Source: Voacanga thouarsii (taxonomy: Eukaryota > Streptophyta > Magnoliopsida > Gentianales > Apocynaceae). From it: a stretch of DNA of 64,000 nucleotides. The notes beneath the pieces were generated by a model that was not told where the DNA came from, made no database searches, and saw nothing but the letters and a program-made list of their open reading frames with translations. Below, piece by piece: positions 1 to 11,417 of this stretch. Where the stretch lies: the NCBI GenBank assembly GCA_026120185.1, contig JANUWF010001783.1:6665001-6729000 (forward strand), read 5' to 3'. The stretch's first letter is position 1; each line of letters opens with the position of its first letter. A program made the translations under genes and the position numbers.

Positions 1-1479
1 GTGATGAAATAAATCTAATGTCTAGCATCTTACGCGCCACTCTTTCACAGATAAAGTGAAAATCTACTTCAATGTGTTTTGTGCGAGCATGAAACACTAA
101 ATTTGCTGAAAGATAGGTTGTTCCCAAATTATCATACCATAGGCACGGTGGCCTTGACTAGAATACTCCCAATTCACCAAGTAAGGACTAAATCCAAAGA
201 ATCTCCATTGTAGCATTAGCTAGAGCCTTATACTTTGATTCAGTGCTTGATCTTGAGATAGAAGCCTGCTTGCAAGAGCCCTATGAGATAAGATTGCTGC
301 TAAAATATACAGCGAATCCACTGGTTGACCTATGGTCATCTGAGCACCCAACCCAATTTGCGTCTGAGAAGGCGGCAACAAGAGTAGTACATGATTTTCT
401 AATTTCAAGACCAAATTCACAAGGAAAACTTCAGATAACATAGGATGCATTTTACAACTGCCCAATGCATATCAGTGGGAGATTGTAAGAATTGACACAC
501 CTTCTTGACTAAATAAGATATGTCAGGTCTACTGAGTGTCAAATATTATAAGGCACCAACAATTCTTCTATATCTTGTAGCTTCAGTGGTGAATAGAGCA
601 GTAACTTGAGTTTTGGATAGCTTATCTGTGGCTGCCATGGGAGTGACTATCACTTTACAATTCTCCATGTTAGCCCGTCTAAGTAAATCACCAATGTGTT
701 TGCGTTGTGTCAACATAATTCCATCTCTTGTCTTTGTCACTTCAATGCCAAGAAAATAATACAAACTGCCAAGGTCTTTAATAACTAAGTCCCTATGAAG
801 TTGTCGAATTAACTCATCTGTAGGTTGAGCAGAAGGACTGACAACTATTATATCATCAACATAGATGAGCATGTAAATAGTCTTTTCACCATGACTGTAT
901 ATAAATAATGATGTATCAACTTTCGATGGAACAAAACCAAGATCTTGTAATTTTAAACCGAGCCTTGAATACTAAGCTTAAGGCACTTGCTTAAGCCCAT
1001 ACAAGGCTTTATCCAGTTTGCAAATATGATGTGGAAAACAAGAGTTCTCATAGCCAAGAGGTTTCTCAATGTAAATAACTTCTTCCAAAATACTATGAAT
1101 AAAAGCATTTTATACATCTAGTTGTCGAAGATTTCACCTTCTAGAGATTGCAATAGAAAGAACAAGCCAAACTATAGCCGGTTTCACTACAGGACTAAAT
1201 GTATCTTCATAGTCAATACCGTACCTTTACTTGAACCCTTTAGTTACTAAACAGACTGTGTAATGATCCACAGTGCCATCTGGTTTCCTTTTTAACTTGA
1301 ACACCCATTTGCAATCAATAATGTTTAGTCCTTGCTTAAGGGGAACAAGATGCTACGTTTTGTTCTTCAGAAGAGCTGCATACTCAACATCCATTGCTTG
1401 GCGCCAATTTTGACCTTGCATTGCTTCAATATGACAGGTGGGTTCATTTGTTGTTGTAGCAGAGAATGGCCTATGTTCT
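1..1479 (-). pseudogene. pol: Copia-1 reverse transcriptase and RNase H remnant (partial)
   Basis: The RVT_2 domain starts near 1440 in broken frames (for example CKWVFKLKRKPDGTVDHY). The catalytic box LIYVDDIIVV lies at about 872-840 in an open stretch of 108 codons. RNase H follows: on the minus strand [18 protein letters not shown] lies at the left edge, the conserved end of copia RNase H. The C-terminus and the 3' LTR are outside the window. At least five stops interrupt the frame. Confidence 0.9.
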
Positions 1480-3159
1480 GTTAGGTATCAAACAGTCTCA
1501 TCAGTATATTGATTTAGCTTATGTATATTATCTTGTAGTTGTGTACGCATGCCATGCCGAAGTGGCAGTGTTTCCTGAATAGAAGTGGCACTTGCAAGAT
1601 CAGAAGCACCAGAAGCTACGGAAGGATCAGAAGCCTCAAAAGTAGAAATAGAAGATATATAGTTGTCTCCCCTCACATGGTCAATCCCATGAGTAGTATG
1701 ACTAGAGGATGTCAGGATTTGTTGTGATAAATTAGGATGAGTATGCAAGGAAGGAAGAACAGTAGGAATATTATTGAAGTCTACCGAAAATGATTGAGAA
1801 ATATTTTCTTGTGAAAAATGAAAAACATATTCATTGAAGATAACATCACAAGAAAGGTATATTCTACCAGTAGACGTGTGAAGACATTTGTACCCTCTCA
1901 ACAATGTGTGTTTCTTGTTGTAAAACACACATTGTTGAGACCGAAACTGTAACTTATAAGCATTATAAGGACGTAAATTTGGCCAACAAGCAGAACCAAA
2001 AGTTTTTAAGAAGGTGTAATCTAGTTTGGAACTAAGGAGTCATTCTAGAGGTGTAGAGTAGTTTATAATACGACTTGGTAACCGGTTAATGAGAAAACAA
2101 GCAGTCTGAAAAGCCTCATCCCAAAATTTAATAGGTATATAAGATTGAGCAGGAAGAGCTAGGCCGACCTCAACAATATGCCTATGTTTTCTCTTAGCTA
2201 CACCATTTTTCTGATGAGTATAAGGACAAGAGACATGGTGCTGAATTCCAATTTGCTAGAAAAATTTATGAAGTTTTTAATATTCTCCCCCTCAATCAGT
2301 TTGAACATAAACAATTCTTTTGTTAAGGAATCATTCAACATGTTTTTGAAAGCTAGGAAAAATATGTTCAACATCTTATTTGCATTTGAGAAGATACATC
2401 TAAGTAAATTTACTAAAATCATCAATAAAACTCACATAATATTTATATCCTTCAACTGAAGGCAAAGAAGGACCCTATAAATTAGAGAATATAAGTTCAA
2501 GAGGGGAAGAAGAAATACTAGAAGAAGATGAAAAAGGTAATTGATGACTTTTGGCTTGTTGGCATGCATTACAATCTGATATATGATTTTTATTTGGTAA
2601 TGTAGGAAGTTGTTTGAAGAACTAGCTGAACAATTAAAGGTGAAGGATGACCAAGTTAGTGGTGCCACAAATCTTGTGAAGTCTTAGTACTGGTAAAGAC
2701 AACCTAATTTATTGTGAGATGATGGCATTGGATACAAGCTTTCTTCACACTTGCCTCAAAAAAGAATGTTCCTCGTGACCCGATCCTTTACAAGAAAATA
2801 GTTGGGATGGTATTCAAGATAAACATTATTATCAGAAGTAAGGCGATGGACATAAACAAGATTTCTGGTTATATTCAGAACATGCAAGATATTGGCTAAG
2901 TTAAGAGATTGAGTAGAAGTAGGAAATTGAGAGTGACCAATGTGTTTAATAGACAAACCTGAGCCATTAGCTACTTGCACTTGAGCCTTGCCGTGGTACT
3001 TTTCTCAGACGAAAAGTTTGTCAAGATCACTAGTGATATGATCCGTTGCACCCGTGTCTGTGTACCAATTTGGATCAACAGCATGGGAGGGAGTAGTGAT
3101 AGTTGCACCAATATGATTTTCAACATCTTGATAGGAATGATCAAACCAATGGTAGCACT
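1480..3159 (-). pseudogene. pol: Copia-1 protease and integrase remnant
   Basis: Minus-strand translation just after the zinc knuckle gives WYTDTGATDHIT (about 3035-3065), the aspartic protease active site. It is followed by the gag-pre-integrase segment (2980-2756, open) and, with frameshifts and stops, the integrase core. The stretch 1928-1488 is open and begins in the integrase C-terminal part (VFYNKKHTLLRGYKCL), then runs into the Ser/Thr-rich linker before reverse transcriptase. The integrase core is broken by several stops around 2450-2000. Confidence 0.85.
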
Positions 3160-4081
3160 TTAATGTAGTGTGCCCAACCTTGCCACAAATTTGGCACAGA
3201 GGCCTACTTGTAATCTAAAATGAATAATTACCAGTAGAGTTGTTACCTTTGTTAGAATTCTGTCTGCTACATCCACGACCTCTACCTCGTGGAATAGAAT
3301 GGCCTCCTCGGTTGTTGCATGAAACGTTGTTGGCAGAGGATGCTGAGAACTAATAAGAGCTATTTTGATGCTCTATACACATTTAATGAATTAACAAATA
3401 TGCATAGAGATCAGTAAGTGAAATAGGATTAGTCCTTGTAGTAATAGAGGTGACTAATGCATCACATTTTGAATCCAGTCTAGAAAGCATGTATGAGATT
3501 ATCTCTTCTTCTTGAAGAGGTTGGCCTATGGCTTATCATGTGTCTGTAAGACTTTTTACTTTGTTGTAATAATCAGTGACAGAGAAACCCTTTTTTTGTA
3601 TAGTTGATAGCTGCAATATGATTTGCACTATCCTAGCCTTGGGACTTGAAGAAAACATCTGCTCTAATGCAAACCAACCTTCAGTAGAAGTAGTGAGGAG
3701 CAGTACCTAGGCTAGAACTTATTCTGAAAATGAAGACAGAAGGGCACCCAACACCATTTGATCTTGCTCTAACCATGTGTGATAAGCTGGATTTGGTGCT
3801 TGTAGTGCACCCGAGTCTGTTGCCTACGTGATAGTCTTAGGCGGGCAATCAGTTCTGTCATTGACATAACCAAAAAGTTGCTGGCTTCTCAGATACAGCA
3901 TAAATTGAGCCTTCCATAGCAAATAATTACTGCGGGTAAGTTTTATATTAATGAGGTGAGCAAAGGTGGGAGTGGGCAACAATCCTAGAGTAGAATTGTT
4001 AGAAGAAGTATTGATAGTGGAGCTATTGGAAGAACTTGATGATGTTATTGTTGCTATTGGAAGAGATGGCTCTAATAACAT
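3160..4081 (-). pseudogene. gag: Copia-1 gag remnant
   Basis: The first 85 codons (4081-3824) hold a Ser/Asn-rich stretch followed by HLINIKLTRSNYLLWKAQ, the start of the UBN2 gag domain of copia elements. After a stop the homology continues in broken frames to a CCHC zinc knuckle, CQICGKVGHTTLKC, at about 3157-3200. This is the nucleocapsid part that binds RNA. The gag is in pieces and cannot make a full protein. Confidence 0.85.
4068..4080 (-). promoter_or_regulatory. Primer-binding site of Copia-1 (decayed)
   Basis: The minus strand reads TGTTATTAGAGCC immediately after the LTR. It differs at two places from TGGTATCAGAGCC, the site complementary to the 3' end of initiator methionine tRNA in plant copia elements. 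It overlaps the first codons of the open frame into gag, so the apparent ATG at 4081 may not be the original start. Confidence 0.65.
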
Positions 4082-4295
4082 GAAAAATAAGAAGTAGAAG
4101 AGAAGTAAATGAATCCCACACCCAACATAGGGAGAGATAAGTTCTATTTATAACGTATCTGAGTTATCTACAATGGGCTAACTGAAGTAGTAAAAATACA
4201 ACAACTAGTAAACTACTGTTCTATAAACTAGGTTGCTTCCTAAAAACTAGGAAGCAATTACAAAACTGATTTAAACTAATTTGAATATTTCAACA
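4081..4295 (-). repeat. 5' LTR of Copia-1 (215 bp)
   Basis: On the minus strand it starts TGTTGAAATATTC and ends TTTTTCA, giving the TG...CA ends of an LTR, and a primer-binding-like sequence follows at once. A TATAAATAG-type TATA box lies near 4146-4156 on the minus strand, as expected for the element promoter. The length is short but normal for some copia families. The partner LTR is not in view, so the boundary rests on the ends and on the primer site. Confidence 0.75.
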
Positions 4296-5287
4296 CTACC
4301 CACGTTCCTGTTAACGGAGATATTTTTGCAACCTCTATGACTACTATAGCTTCAACACAACCAATTATTATGCCACCGATCAGAGTACCGCTTCCGGTCA
4401 CATACACCAAGTCATTTTTGGATGTCTCCAACATTAAAATTTTTGTTGAACAAAATTTTAAAAGATGGCAAGAACGAATCTACTCTTTACTTGACCTTCA
4501 TGGAGTTGCAGATGCACTAACCTAGCCCAGACATCTACCAACTTCTGAATCAAAAATTCAAGAAGCATGGGTTGATGCAAAAAAGGTTTTTAGACATACT
4601 ATTTTACAAACTTTATCTAACAATTTGTTTGATATTTATGCATCCTACAAAGAGTCAAGATATATTAGGGACTCTCTTATCAAACAATACACGGCAGAAG
4701 GCGCTCCCAAACAAAAGTTTGTAGTTGAAAATTTCTATCAGTGATAAAAGACTAGTGATAAGGAGATAAAAATACAAATTAATAAGTATAAAAAATTGGT
4801 AAAATGACTCAAATCTGAAGAGATAATGTTGCCAAAAAAATTCATTGTAGATATATTAATTGAAAAGTTAACAGAAACTTAGAATGATTACAAGAATAGT
4901 TTGAAACACAAGCACAAGTCTCTCTCATTGGATGAGCTCGTGACATCCTGATCGAGGACACCAATAAGAAGGAAGCTAATGTTGGCAAAGTAAAAAAGAT
5001 CACATTAAAGCAAAATCTGGTACAAGATAATTCTTCCAAAAGGTACGATAATAAATCTCAAGATTACAAACCCAAAATTTCTAATTTCAACTTCAAGAAA
5101 AAGAAAATTCTTGTTTTATTGTAGAAAACTAGGATATCATGCACCACAATGTAAGAAAAGAGTGAGAAATGACAATCCTCCTAAACCAAAAAGCCAATAT
5201 GTTTAAAGGAGATGATGTAATTGTTGTTGTCATTTCCCAAATGAACATTGTGGTAAATGTTAAAGAATGGATAGTAGACTTTGGGAC
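4296..5287 (+). pseudogene. gag: Copia-2: gag-protease fragment of another Ty1/copia element
   Basis: The open stretch 4337-4525 includes FVEQNFKRWQERIYSLLD, a copia gag N-terminal motif. It continues after a TAG through KESRYIRDSLIKQY, a basic linker, a zinc knuckle (CRKLGYHAPQC near 5115-5150, with a 1-nt loss in its first half) and the protease start EWIVDFG at about 5262-5283. The fragment stops there because Copia-3 is inserted. On the left it abuts the Copia-1 LTR. No LTR of Copia-2 is visible. It is the oldest layer of the nest. Confidence 0.8.
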
Positions 5288-6431
5288 TGTTGGAAAGTAT
5301 ACCCTCAAATACTATGTATTCTATGTAAATATATTGCAATAAAATATTTATTCATTCAATTTAGTTTGTGTCTTACATTATTGCACATTTAAGATCCAAG
5401 TATGACAAGTAATGGTTTATGTGTTGAGTCATTCTTTATAGTAAGGTATAGACCATAGATACTTATCATACAAGTAAAATTAAGTTCTTAGTCGTTTAAT
5501 GGAATTGGGCATTTCATCAGGGTAAGACTATTATGCCATGAGTTCTAATAAGGAGTGGTTTACCTTGAATCAGTGAGTAGTTCACTCACAACACTGGCAT
5601 AAGTGTATTTCGAATACGTAGAATTGGACCTGAAGTAGTAGTCTCTTATAAAGCACTATGATTATAGAGACTGGACTATTACTGCTACAGCATGGACGAA
5701 TACCTTCATACTTGAATATGAGTTGGTGGTTTGACGAAGCTAAGGTTTTATACTTTGATATATGTTGGATGAGATTTCTTTTGTGAGATTAATATCCTTG
5801 TATATTGGATATATTACTCTAATTAGTTAAAACGGACTTATGCAACAGAGATTCTATACTTCACTTAGCGAAGTTAAATTACCCCTTGTGATTGTCCAGA
5901 ATAATCTAATAATCTAGGGCCCTGGGAACGCAACTCTAGAATGTGCGCTTTTGGGTAGCTTCCAATGATAAGCAAGTACATTCAAGTAAGTCATGAATTA
6001 TTGAATTAGAGATCTAAGGATGGTAAATATCTTTGAAATGGGTGTTAGTACATTTATCATGTCTTATTGATGGATGTTATATAGAGGGGTATTTCCATCA
6101 TTCACCTGTAGGTCGGAGACATTGCTTTTGCAATATTATTTTTGGGGTCAATATTTCTATATGGTAAGTAGTAAAATGTAAGGGTATTTTGATTATTTTA
6201 CTAGTAATGAATAATATGTCTCTTGGCCCTCGGAGTAGCTCAAGTTACCTTAGTGTTGTTTAGACACAATTTGGGCTTGATGGATAATTATTTGGAAGAA
6301 AAATAAAAAATTTTTAAGAGTCTAATTATAATTGATTAATTAGTCATAGGTTTTAATAAGGCCCAAAAAAGGTAATCAATTAATTAAGAAGATAGGGTTG
6401 GAATAAATTAATTAATTAGGCTGATATTAAA
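5288..6431 (+). repeat. Copia-3 5' LTR, first part
   Basis: Starts TGTTGGAAAG directly after the protease codons of Copia-2. It aligns base for base with 29206-29562 plus 33893-34705, for example the shared GTAGGTCGGAGACATTGCTTT. Similarity stops at about 6431 in the GATAT of GGCTGATAT. The next bases of the LTR (TATATGTTAACATATATTA) are found at about 23999, which places a 17.6-kb insertion here. Confidence 0.85.
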
Positions 6432-6916
6432 CGTAATAAAAATAGAGGAAGCCATGCATATAGTGAAAATAAACCCAGAAAAACAAAAACATAGTGCAGT
6501 GGAAGGTCTAAAGTTATACCTTTGCGTGTCCTTGGTCTGTTGGCTAAGAAAACGAGATCCTAACCATTGGAATGGCTACTTGTATTGACGATGATTCTGG
6601 CAAAAACCAGTGATCCTTCAGCTTTTTCTTGGCATGTACGCGAAGTTTTTTGCTTCCTAAATGTTCCTTCGCCCAATCTGTGTTGGTGAAACAACCTAGG
6701 AGAGGAAAGGTCCTTCGTGATCATTTGCTATTAGTTAATGAAGACAAGAAGATGAAAGATGAAGAAGAGAAAACAAGAGAGAAGAGAGCTTGGCAGAGAA
6801 TAGATCTATGCATTTCGTGTGCCTTCAGTGTTGAGAGAAAAACAATGAGAATCCCCACTATTCACTTAACAAGATAACCAAAACATCGATGTTTAATATT
6901 TCAAAACATTCAGAGA
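6432..6916 (-). repeat. LTR-X, distal (3') part
   Basis: This stretch lies between the broken Copia-3 LTR and the TSD of Copia-4. Read on the minus strand it continues from 21155 and resembles an LTR 3' region, with a pyrimidine-rich leader. It probably ends ...AATATCA at 6432. There is no convincing gene here: the 82-codon open frame at 6629-6877 matches no family I know. The assignment to LTR-X rests mainly on the intact target duplication of Copia-4, which joins 6921 to 21155. Confidence 0.55.
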
Positions 6917-6921
6917 TTATC

Positions 6922-7262
6922 TGTTTGGTATCTCAGGCTCATATCGTATACAGCGCAGTGAAAAATAAAACGAGATACCCTCCCAGGACCCATCTATGTG
7001 TGGAAAACAAGACATAATGATAATAAAGATAACAGCTTTTACCTTTGGGTGATCGTCCGAAGAACAAAATTGATCTTTTTCAAGTCGAGGCGCGATCCAA
7101 CAATCCTCTTATGCAAACTCCACGAGAGTTGGACGTCTAACCACTGTAATCACAGTGTGTGATTATCTCTAATAGTAATCCACACAGAGGAATACTCAAG
7201 CTCTAAAGTTTCCTGTGCTAGTAGAAAAAGATGGCGGCTAGGCCTGTTTTCATTTTCAACAA

Positions 7263-7307
<45 letters not shown>

Positions 7308-8670
7308 AAGAGAGATTTGTTTTTGTGCCTCCTATTTTCGTGTGAATTACCCTTTGATTAGGGTTTTGAGCATATCCAATATATGTTCCAAAATCCACCA
7401 AAAATCTGAAATTCTAAAACAATTAGAATTTCCTAATTGTAATTTGGAAACATCAACTTCCCATAATTATAACTTGGACCACAAATTATAACTAATTATA
7501 AGTTGTCCATAACAACTTCTCTTTCTCGCAATTAACCCCACTATGTTATCAAATAATATCTTGAGTATATAATCATCTATTGTGTGTGACCTATTAGGTT
7601 TCCCAGTCAATTGGTAGAGAACATAAATTAATCCAAACGTCTTTGAGATTAATAATCCATAAATAATTAAAATTAATCCTATTAATTCTAATCATGATTG
7701 GTTTATTAATTTATCAATTAATAAACCCATATTTCCAGATTATGAGCAGTATCTAGCAACACATCATGACCACCTAAGTGTCCAGAAAGTCAAGTGGCTT
7801 GACATGAACCCTTCAATAACAAATTTCAGTGCAATTAACTCCTTTCACCATATAATATCTCATTCGATTTGGAGTACGGAATTAGTACCAACTCCCTTCA
7901 GAATTAATTTTGGCCCAAATACAATAGTACTTGTACCAGGAACCCAATACTCTACATGTGTATCAATTAGAACTGTTTCCAATACACAATCACCTTGGCC
8001 AAGGACTTTCCGAGTAGTAATTCCTACAAGTGACCGTGAGATATTCGCCCATACTATTAGGAGTGGTAAATCCTTTATTGACCCTCTCAACTACTTTCGT
8101 TTACCTCATAATGTACCCAATATCCATCTCATAGGCGGCCCTCGATCAAACTCCGGAGATTGGAATCAAAGTACAAAGTTTAGCAAACAAAGTACATTAG
8201 AGATCTCAAGTCTAAGGATACTTGCACGTTTGCTATATTGAGATTATATCACTGGAACTAAATAGTTATCCATGTAATTATCTCAAAGCTAGGTTATCCA
8301 ATAAACTTGTTCCATTAACAAGCATCCATGTGTTAACTTTGAGTATCGCAATACTTACGATTATGAGAACCACGCCTAATCAAATCAAGAAGTCTAACAC
8401 ATGCTAGTCTTAATGCATTAATGATGTCCTGTCTCATTAATACTATGACTAGGGACTATTTAAGTACTAACACCATCCAGTGTAGTAGGAATCTTATATC
8501 ATAATCTCTATCATGATTTTCTTAACACAGTGTTGTACTAGGAACTTTATCGAACAATTATATTACTTACAGTAAACAAAAGAAACTGCAAGATAAATAA
8601 TGTCTTTTATTAAAATAAAATGTGTCATATACAATGTACAAGTGATTGCCTCTAGGGCACAACACTAACA
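6922..8670 (-). repeat. Copia-4 3' LTR (1749 bp)
   Basis: On the minus strand it runs from TGTTAGTGTTGTGCCCTAGA (8670) to GATACCAAACA (6922). The polypurine tract AGTGCAAGTGGGAGTT abuts it at about 8671-8686. It contains a (GA)n tract at 7265-7316. The short open frames on either strand here (for example 7804-8241) recur, decayed, in every LTR of this family and are not genes. Confidence 0.93.
7265..7316 (+). repeat. (GA)n microsatellite in the Copia-4 3' LTR
   Basis: About 20 GA units followed by an imperfect AAAG stretch. It lies at the same LTR position as the much longer compound tract at 19649-19800. Confidence 0.95.
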
Positions 8671-8977
8671 AACTCCCACTTGCACTAGAGCTAATCATTC
8701 ATGTATCTAATACCGAATGACTCAATATGACAATCATATTTCTTTTGGGATAGTGCTTTCAGTAGCAGGTCAACTATGTTCTCATTCGTGGGAACTCTCT
8801 CTATCTTTATTTCCTTAGCTGATTTAGAAGCAGCTATGTACTCAACTTTTATGGCAAAGTTGGCAATAGTCTCTTGTTTGGAACCTTTCCAACTTATTAC
8901 GCCTCTGCACAACGTAAATACGTAGCCAAATTGTGATTTGAAATCATTTTTGCCAAATTCAAAACTGGCATTAGTAT
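8671..8977 (-). pseudogene. pol: Copia-4 RNase H, C-terminal part with internal deletion
   Basis: Minus-strand translation gives the end of copia RNase H: SWKGSKQETIANF, EYIAASKSAKE, then IKIERVPTNENIVDLLLK and a C-terminal MND stop. Compared with the sister Copia-5 (39383-39700) about 65 residues are missing between SAKE and IKIERV, including the YCDN active-site segment. The deletion is near 8815-8820. The 5' side is cut by the solo LTR at 8983. Confidence 0.85.
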
Positions 8978-8982
8978 ACCTA

Positions 8983-10512
8983 TGATGCGTATAGATTTAG
9001 GAATAAAAATTATATAAAAAATAAGCACATTCCCAATCAAGTTTACATTAAAACGTTAAACCTAAATTACACATATGAGCAAGCATACTCATCATTAACA
9101 TAGCATATGGTTCAAACGAGTATCGGTCCTCAAAGAACAAGTATACATTAATCACCATTCATTCATTGTTTAACCGACTCAATAAAGTGAAAACGAAATA
9201 AACGAAATAAAAAAAAATAAAATAAAATATATACATGTCAAGGATGGAGAATTATGTAACTCAAACCGTTATTTAGACAACCATGATCTTAAAGTATCCA
9301 ACCCTTATCATAACTAATTATTCTCTTAGCATCATGAAGGATTAAAGTAGACTCACTTCTTTCCTAATCCATAAAATCACTATCTTCTAGACAAATTAGC
9401 ATCACATAGTCTGTCTCAACTAAGTCGCCCAAAAGATGCATTAAATACAATTTTTTATTAAGTTTTCATACTCTGGCAAACTTAAAACATGAAATTAACC
9501 AATGAATCCATATTCTGGTAGACATAAATTAACCTTTAATTACCTTGTTCTTAGCAATTAACCCATTTCCCAAGTTAAAAGACAACACATATGAAATTAA
9601 TCAAATTGAAACCTCCATTAACCCCTTTCCCAAGCAAGTCAATGGAAAGAAACAATCAATCAATCTTATAATCACCCCAAGTAATTAAATACCAAGAGTA
9701 ACAATCAATTAATCAAAAGATCAAACAACTCTAAAAATTATGAATATCTAAAACAATGTCGAATTACAATAAAACAATAAACATATTATTGTTCAAAAAA
9801 AGAAAACAAAGTAAAAGAAAGCACTCATAGACAAGCTTCCTTCTTCTTCTTTTGAAGACTTTCTTGCACAACCCTCCTTGAATTGAAGAATTCCTCCTTT
9901 GATTTGAGTGATTTTCTATGATGATCAATGAATTCTCCTCTTTTTTCCCTTGTATTTTCTGTCTATTTATGGGAAGTGCCTAAACTCGTTGGTGTAATGT
10001 TCTTGGCCGAGTAGAAGTTGGAAGATACTAAAACTCCACAGATTACCAAAAACTGCATAGAAAAATCAAAATCTTGCCTTTACTTCAGGGCACAGCCGGT
10101 GCCGTCTTGGCTCTCGGAACCGGCGCTGGTTGTTTCTGGTTCTCCACTCGTTCGCCGATTTTTCCTTAAATTCTGGACAATGTATTCCAGAATGCAGCCG
10201 GCGCCGCCTTAGCTACTGGAGCCGGCATCGGTTCCACTCTGTCCTACGCTGTTTCACCAATTTTTTGTTGTCTCAAAGTTCGTACAACCAGTGCATGGCC
10301 GGCGCCGGTTCCTCTGTCCTAGCCAACACTGCCTCTAATTTGTTTCGTGACGTTTTTAATTCGTTTTACCCCAAAAATCTAAAATAATGAACAAAATATC
10401 TTTCCAAGGTTAAAATCTCAAATATGAAGGAATATGACTAGTTATTGAATAAAATGTATCACAAAAGAACCTCAAATAACTAGAAAAAATATGACTAATT
10501 TAGCCCCTATCA
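8983..10512 (-). mobile_element. Solo LTR (TGATAGGGG...GCATCA type) inside Copia-4
   Basis: Comparison with the uninterrupted sister at about 39840 shows a clean 1530-bp insertion. The right flank is ACCCG (10513-10517) and the left flank ACCTA (8978-8982), a decayed 5-bp duplication of the original ACCCG. The ends are TG...CA. On the minus strand an ATAAATAG-type TATA box lies at about 9963-9971, which sets the orientation. There is no internal region, hence a solo LTR. It is probably from a gypsy-type or other LTR element, but no coding part is present to prove the class. Confidence 0.8.
10086..10330 (-). other. GC-rich GGCGCC module inside the solo LTR
   Basis: A sharp GC-rich island in AT-rich surroundings with repeated forms of AACCGGCGCCGG (about 10126-10136, 10198-10206 and 10299-10310), each near GGTTCC or GGAGCC. 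The core CCGGCGCCGG is a perfect palindrome. Similar modules lie in the leaders of Copia-4 and Copia-5. The open frames at 10018-10387 are by-products of this composition. Confidence 0.7.
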
Positions 10513-11417
10513 ACCCGTTTATTTTCAAATAACCTTCTCCATATACTAAGAACGTATCATTAGTCCTTCGTAAGTACTTAAGGATGTTCTTTATAGCCGC
10601 CCAATGACCCTCACCAGGGTCAAATTGGTATCTGCTCATTAAACTGAGAGCACAAGATACATCGGGCCTAATACATATCATAGCGTACATGATAGATCCA
10701 ACTGCCGAGGCATATGGAATCTTACTCATGTGTTCCCTTTCAACTTGTATCTTGGGAGATATCGGCTTTGAAAGACCTACACCATGTGACATGGGTAAGA
10801 ATCCCCTTTTGGATTGATCCATGCTAAACCACTTTAACACTTTATCTATGTATGTAGACTGCAAAAGACCTAGCAACCTTTTGGATCTATCCCTATAAAT
10901 CCTTATTCCAAGAATATAGGTTTCTTCACCAAAGTCTTTTATGGAGAATTATTTGGACAACCAAATTTTAACCGTTTGCAAGACAGGTATATTATTTCCT
11001 ATTAGCAATATGTCATCTACATAAAGTAATAAGAAAACAATTGCACTCCTACTAACCTTCTTGTATACACAAGGCTCATCCATGTTTTGAATGAAACCAA
11101 ACTCTTTGACTGTTTCATCAAAATAGATGTTCCAACTCCTAGAAGCTTGTTTAAGTCCATAAATGGACCTTTGCAACTTACACACCTTTATGCCATCACT
11201 GGATGTGAAGCCCTGAGGTTCTGTCATATACACTTCCTCAGTCAGATTTTCGATTAAGAAAGCTATTTTCACATCCATTTGTCAAATCTCATAATCATAA
11301 TGAGCAGTAATGGCTAGGAGTATCCTGATGGATTTTAACACGGCTACTGGCAAGAAAGTTTCGTCATAATCAATACCATGTTGTTGACAATAACCTTTCA
11401 CCACTAGACGTGCTTTA
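10513..11417 (-). pseudogene. pol: Copia-4 reverse transcriptase, central and C-terminal part
   Basis: 11278-10949 is open and gives MDVKIAFLIENLTEEVYM, the RSIYGLKQASRSW motif and the catalytic LLLYVDDILLIG. After a stop it continues at 10876-10517 with LLQSTYIDKVLKWF, YASAVGSIMYAM and KNILKYLRRT. This is the RVT_2 domain and its connection to RNase H. The solo LTR at 11418 cuts it on one side and the one at 8983 on the other. Confidence 0.9.

Larger units (their letters stand above)
1..4295 (-). mobile_element. Copia-1: Ty1/copia retrotransposon, degenerate, open at left edge
   Basis: Read on the minus strand the order is LTR, primer-binding site, gag with CCHC knuckle, protease, integrase, reverse transcriptase, RNase H: the Ty1/copia order. 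RNase H runs off the left edge, so the 3' LTR lies outside the window. Many stops and frameshifts show that it is dead. The 5 bp beyond its outer end are CTACC, which should recur beyond the unseen 3' LTR if the insertion is intact. Its gag and pol are clearly different from Copia-3 to Copia-6, so it is a separate lineage. Confidence 0.93.

Noticed and set aside
6629..6877. 82-codon open frame with charged residues
   Set aside because: No family match, lies in LTR-like sequence between transposons.
7804..8241. 145-codon open frame recurring, broken, at 12021-12458, 13554-13838, 20288-20724, 38675-38920 and 58901-59137
   Set aside because: It lies in the LTR and recurs only because the LTR does. 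Copies are broken at different places and I see no known domain, so selection on a protein is not supported.
10018..10387. Open frames over the GC-rich island
   Set aside because: Composition effect inside a solo LTR; no domain, and not shared with other copies.
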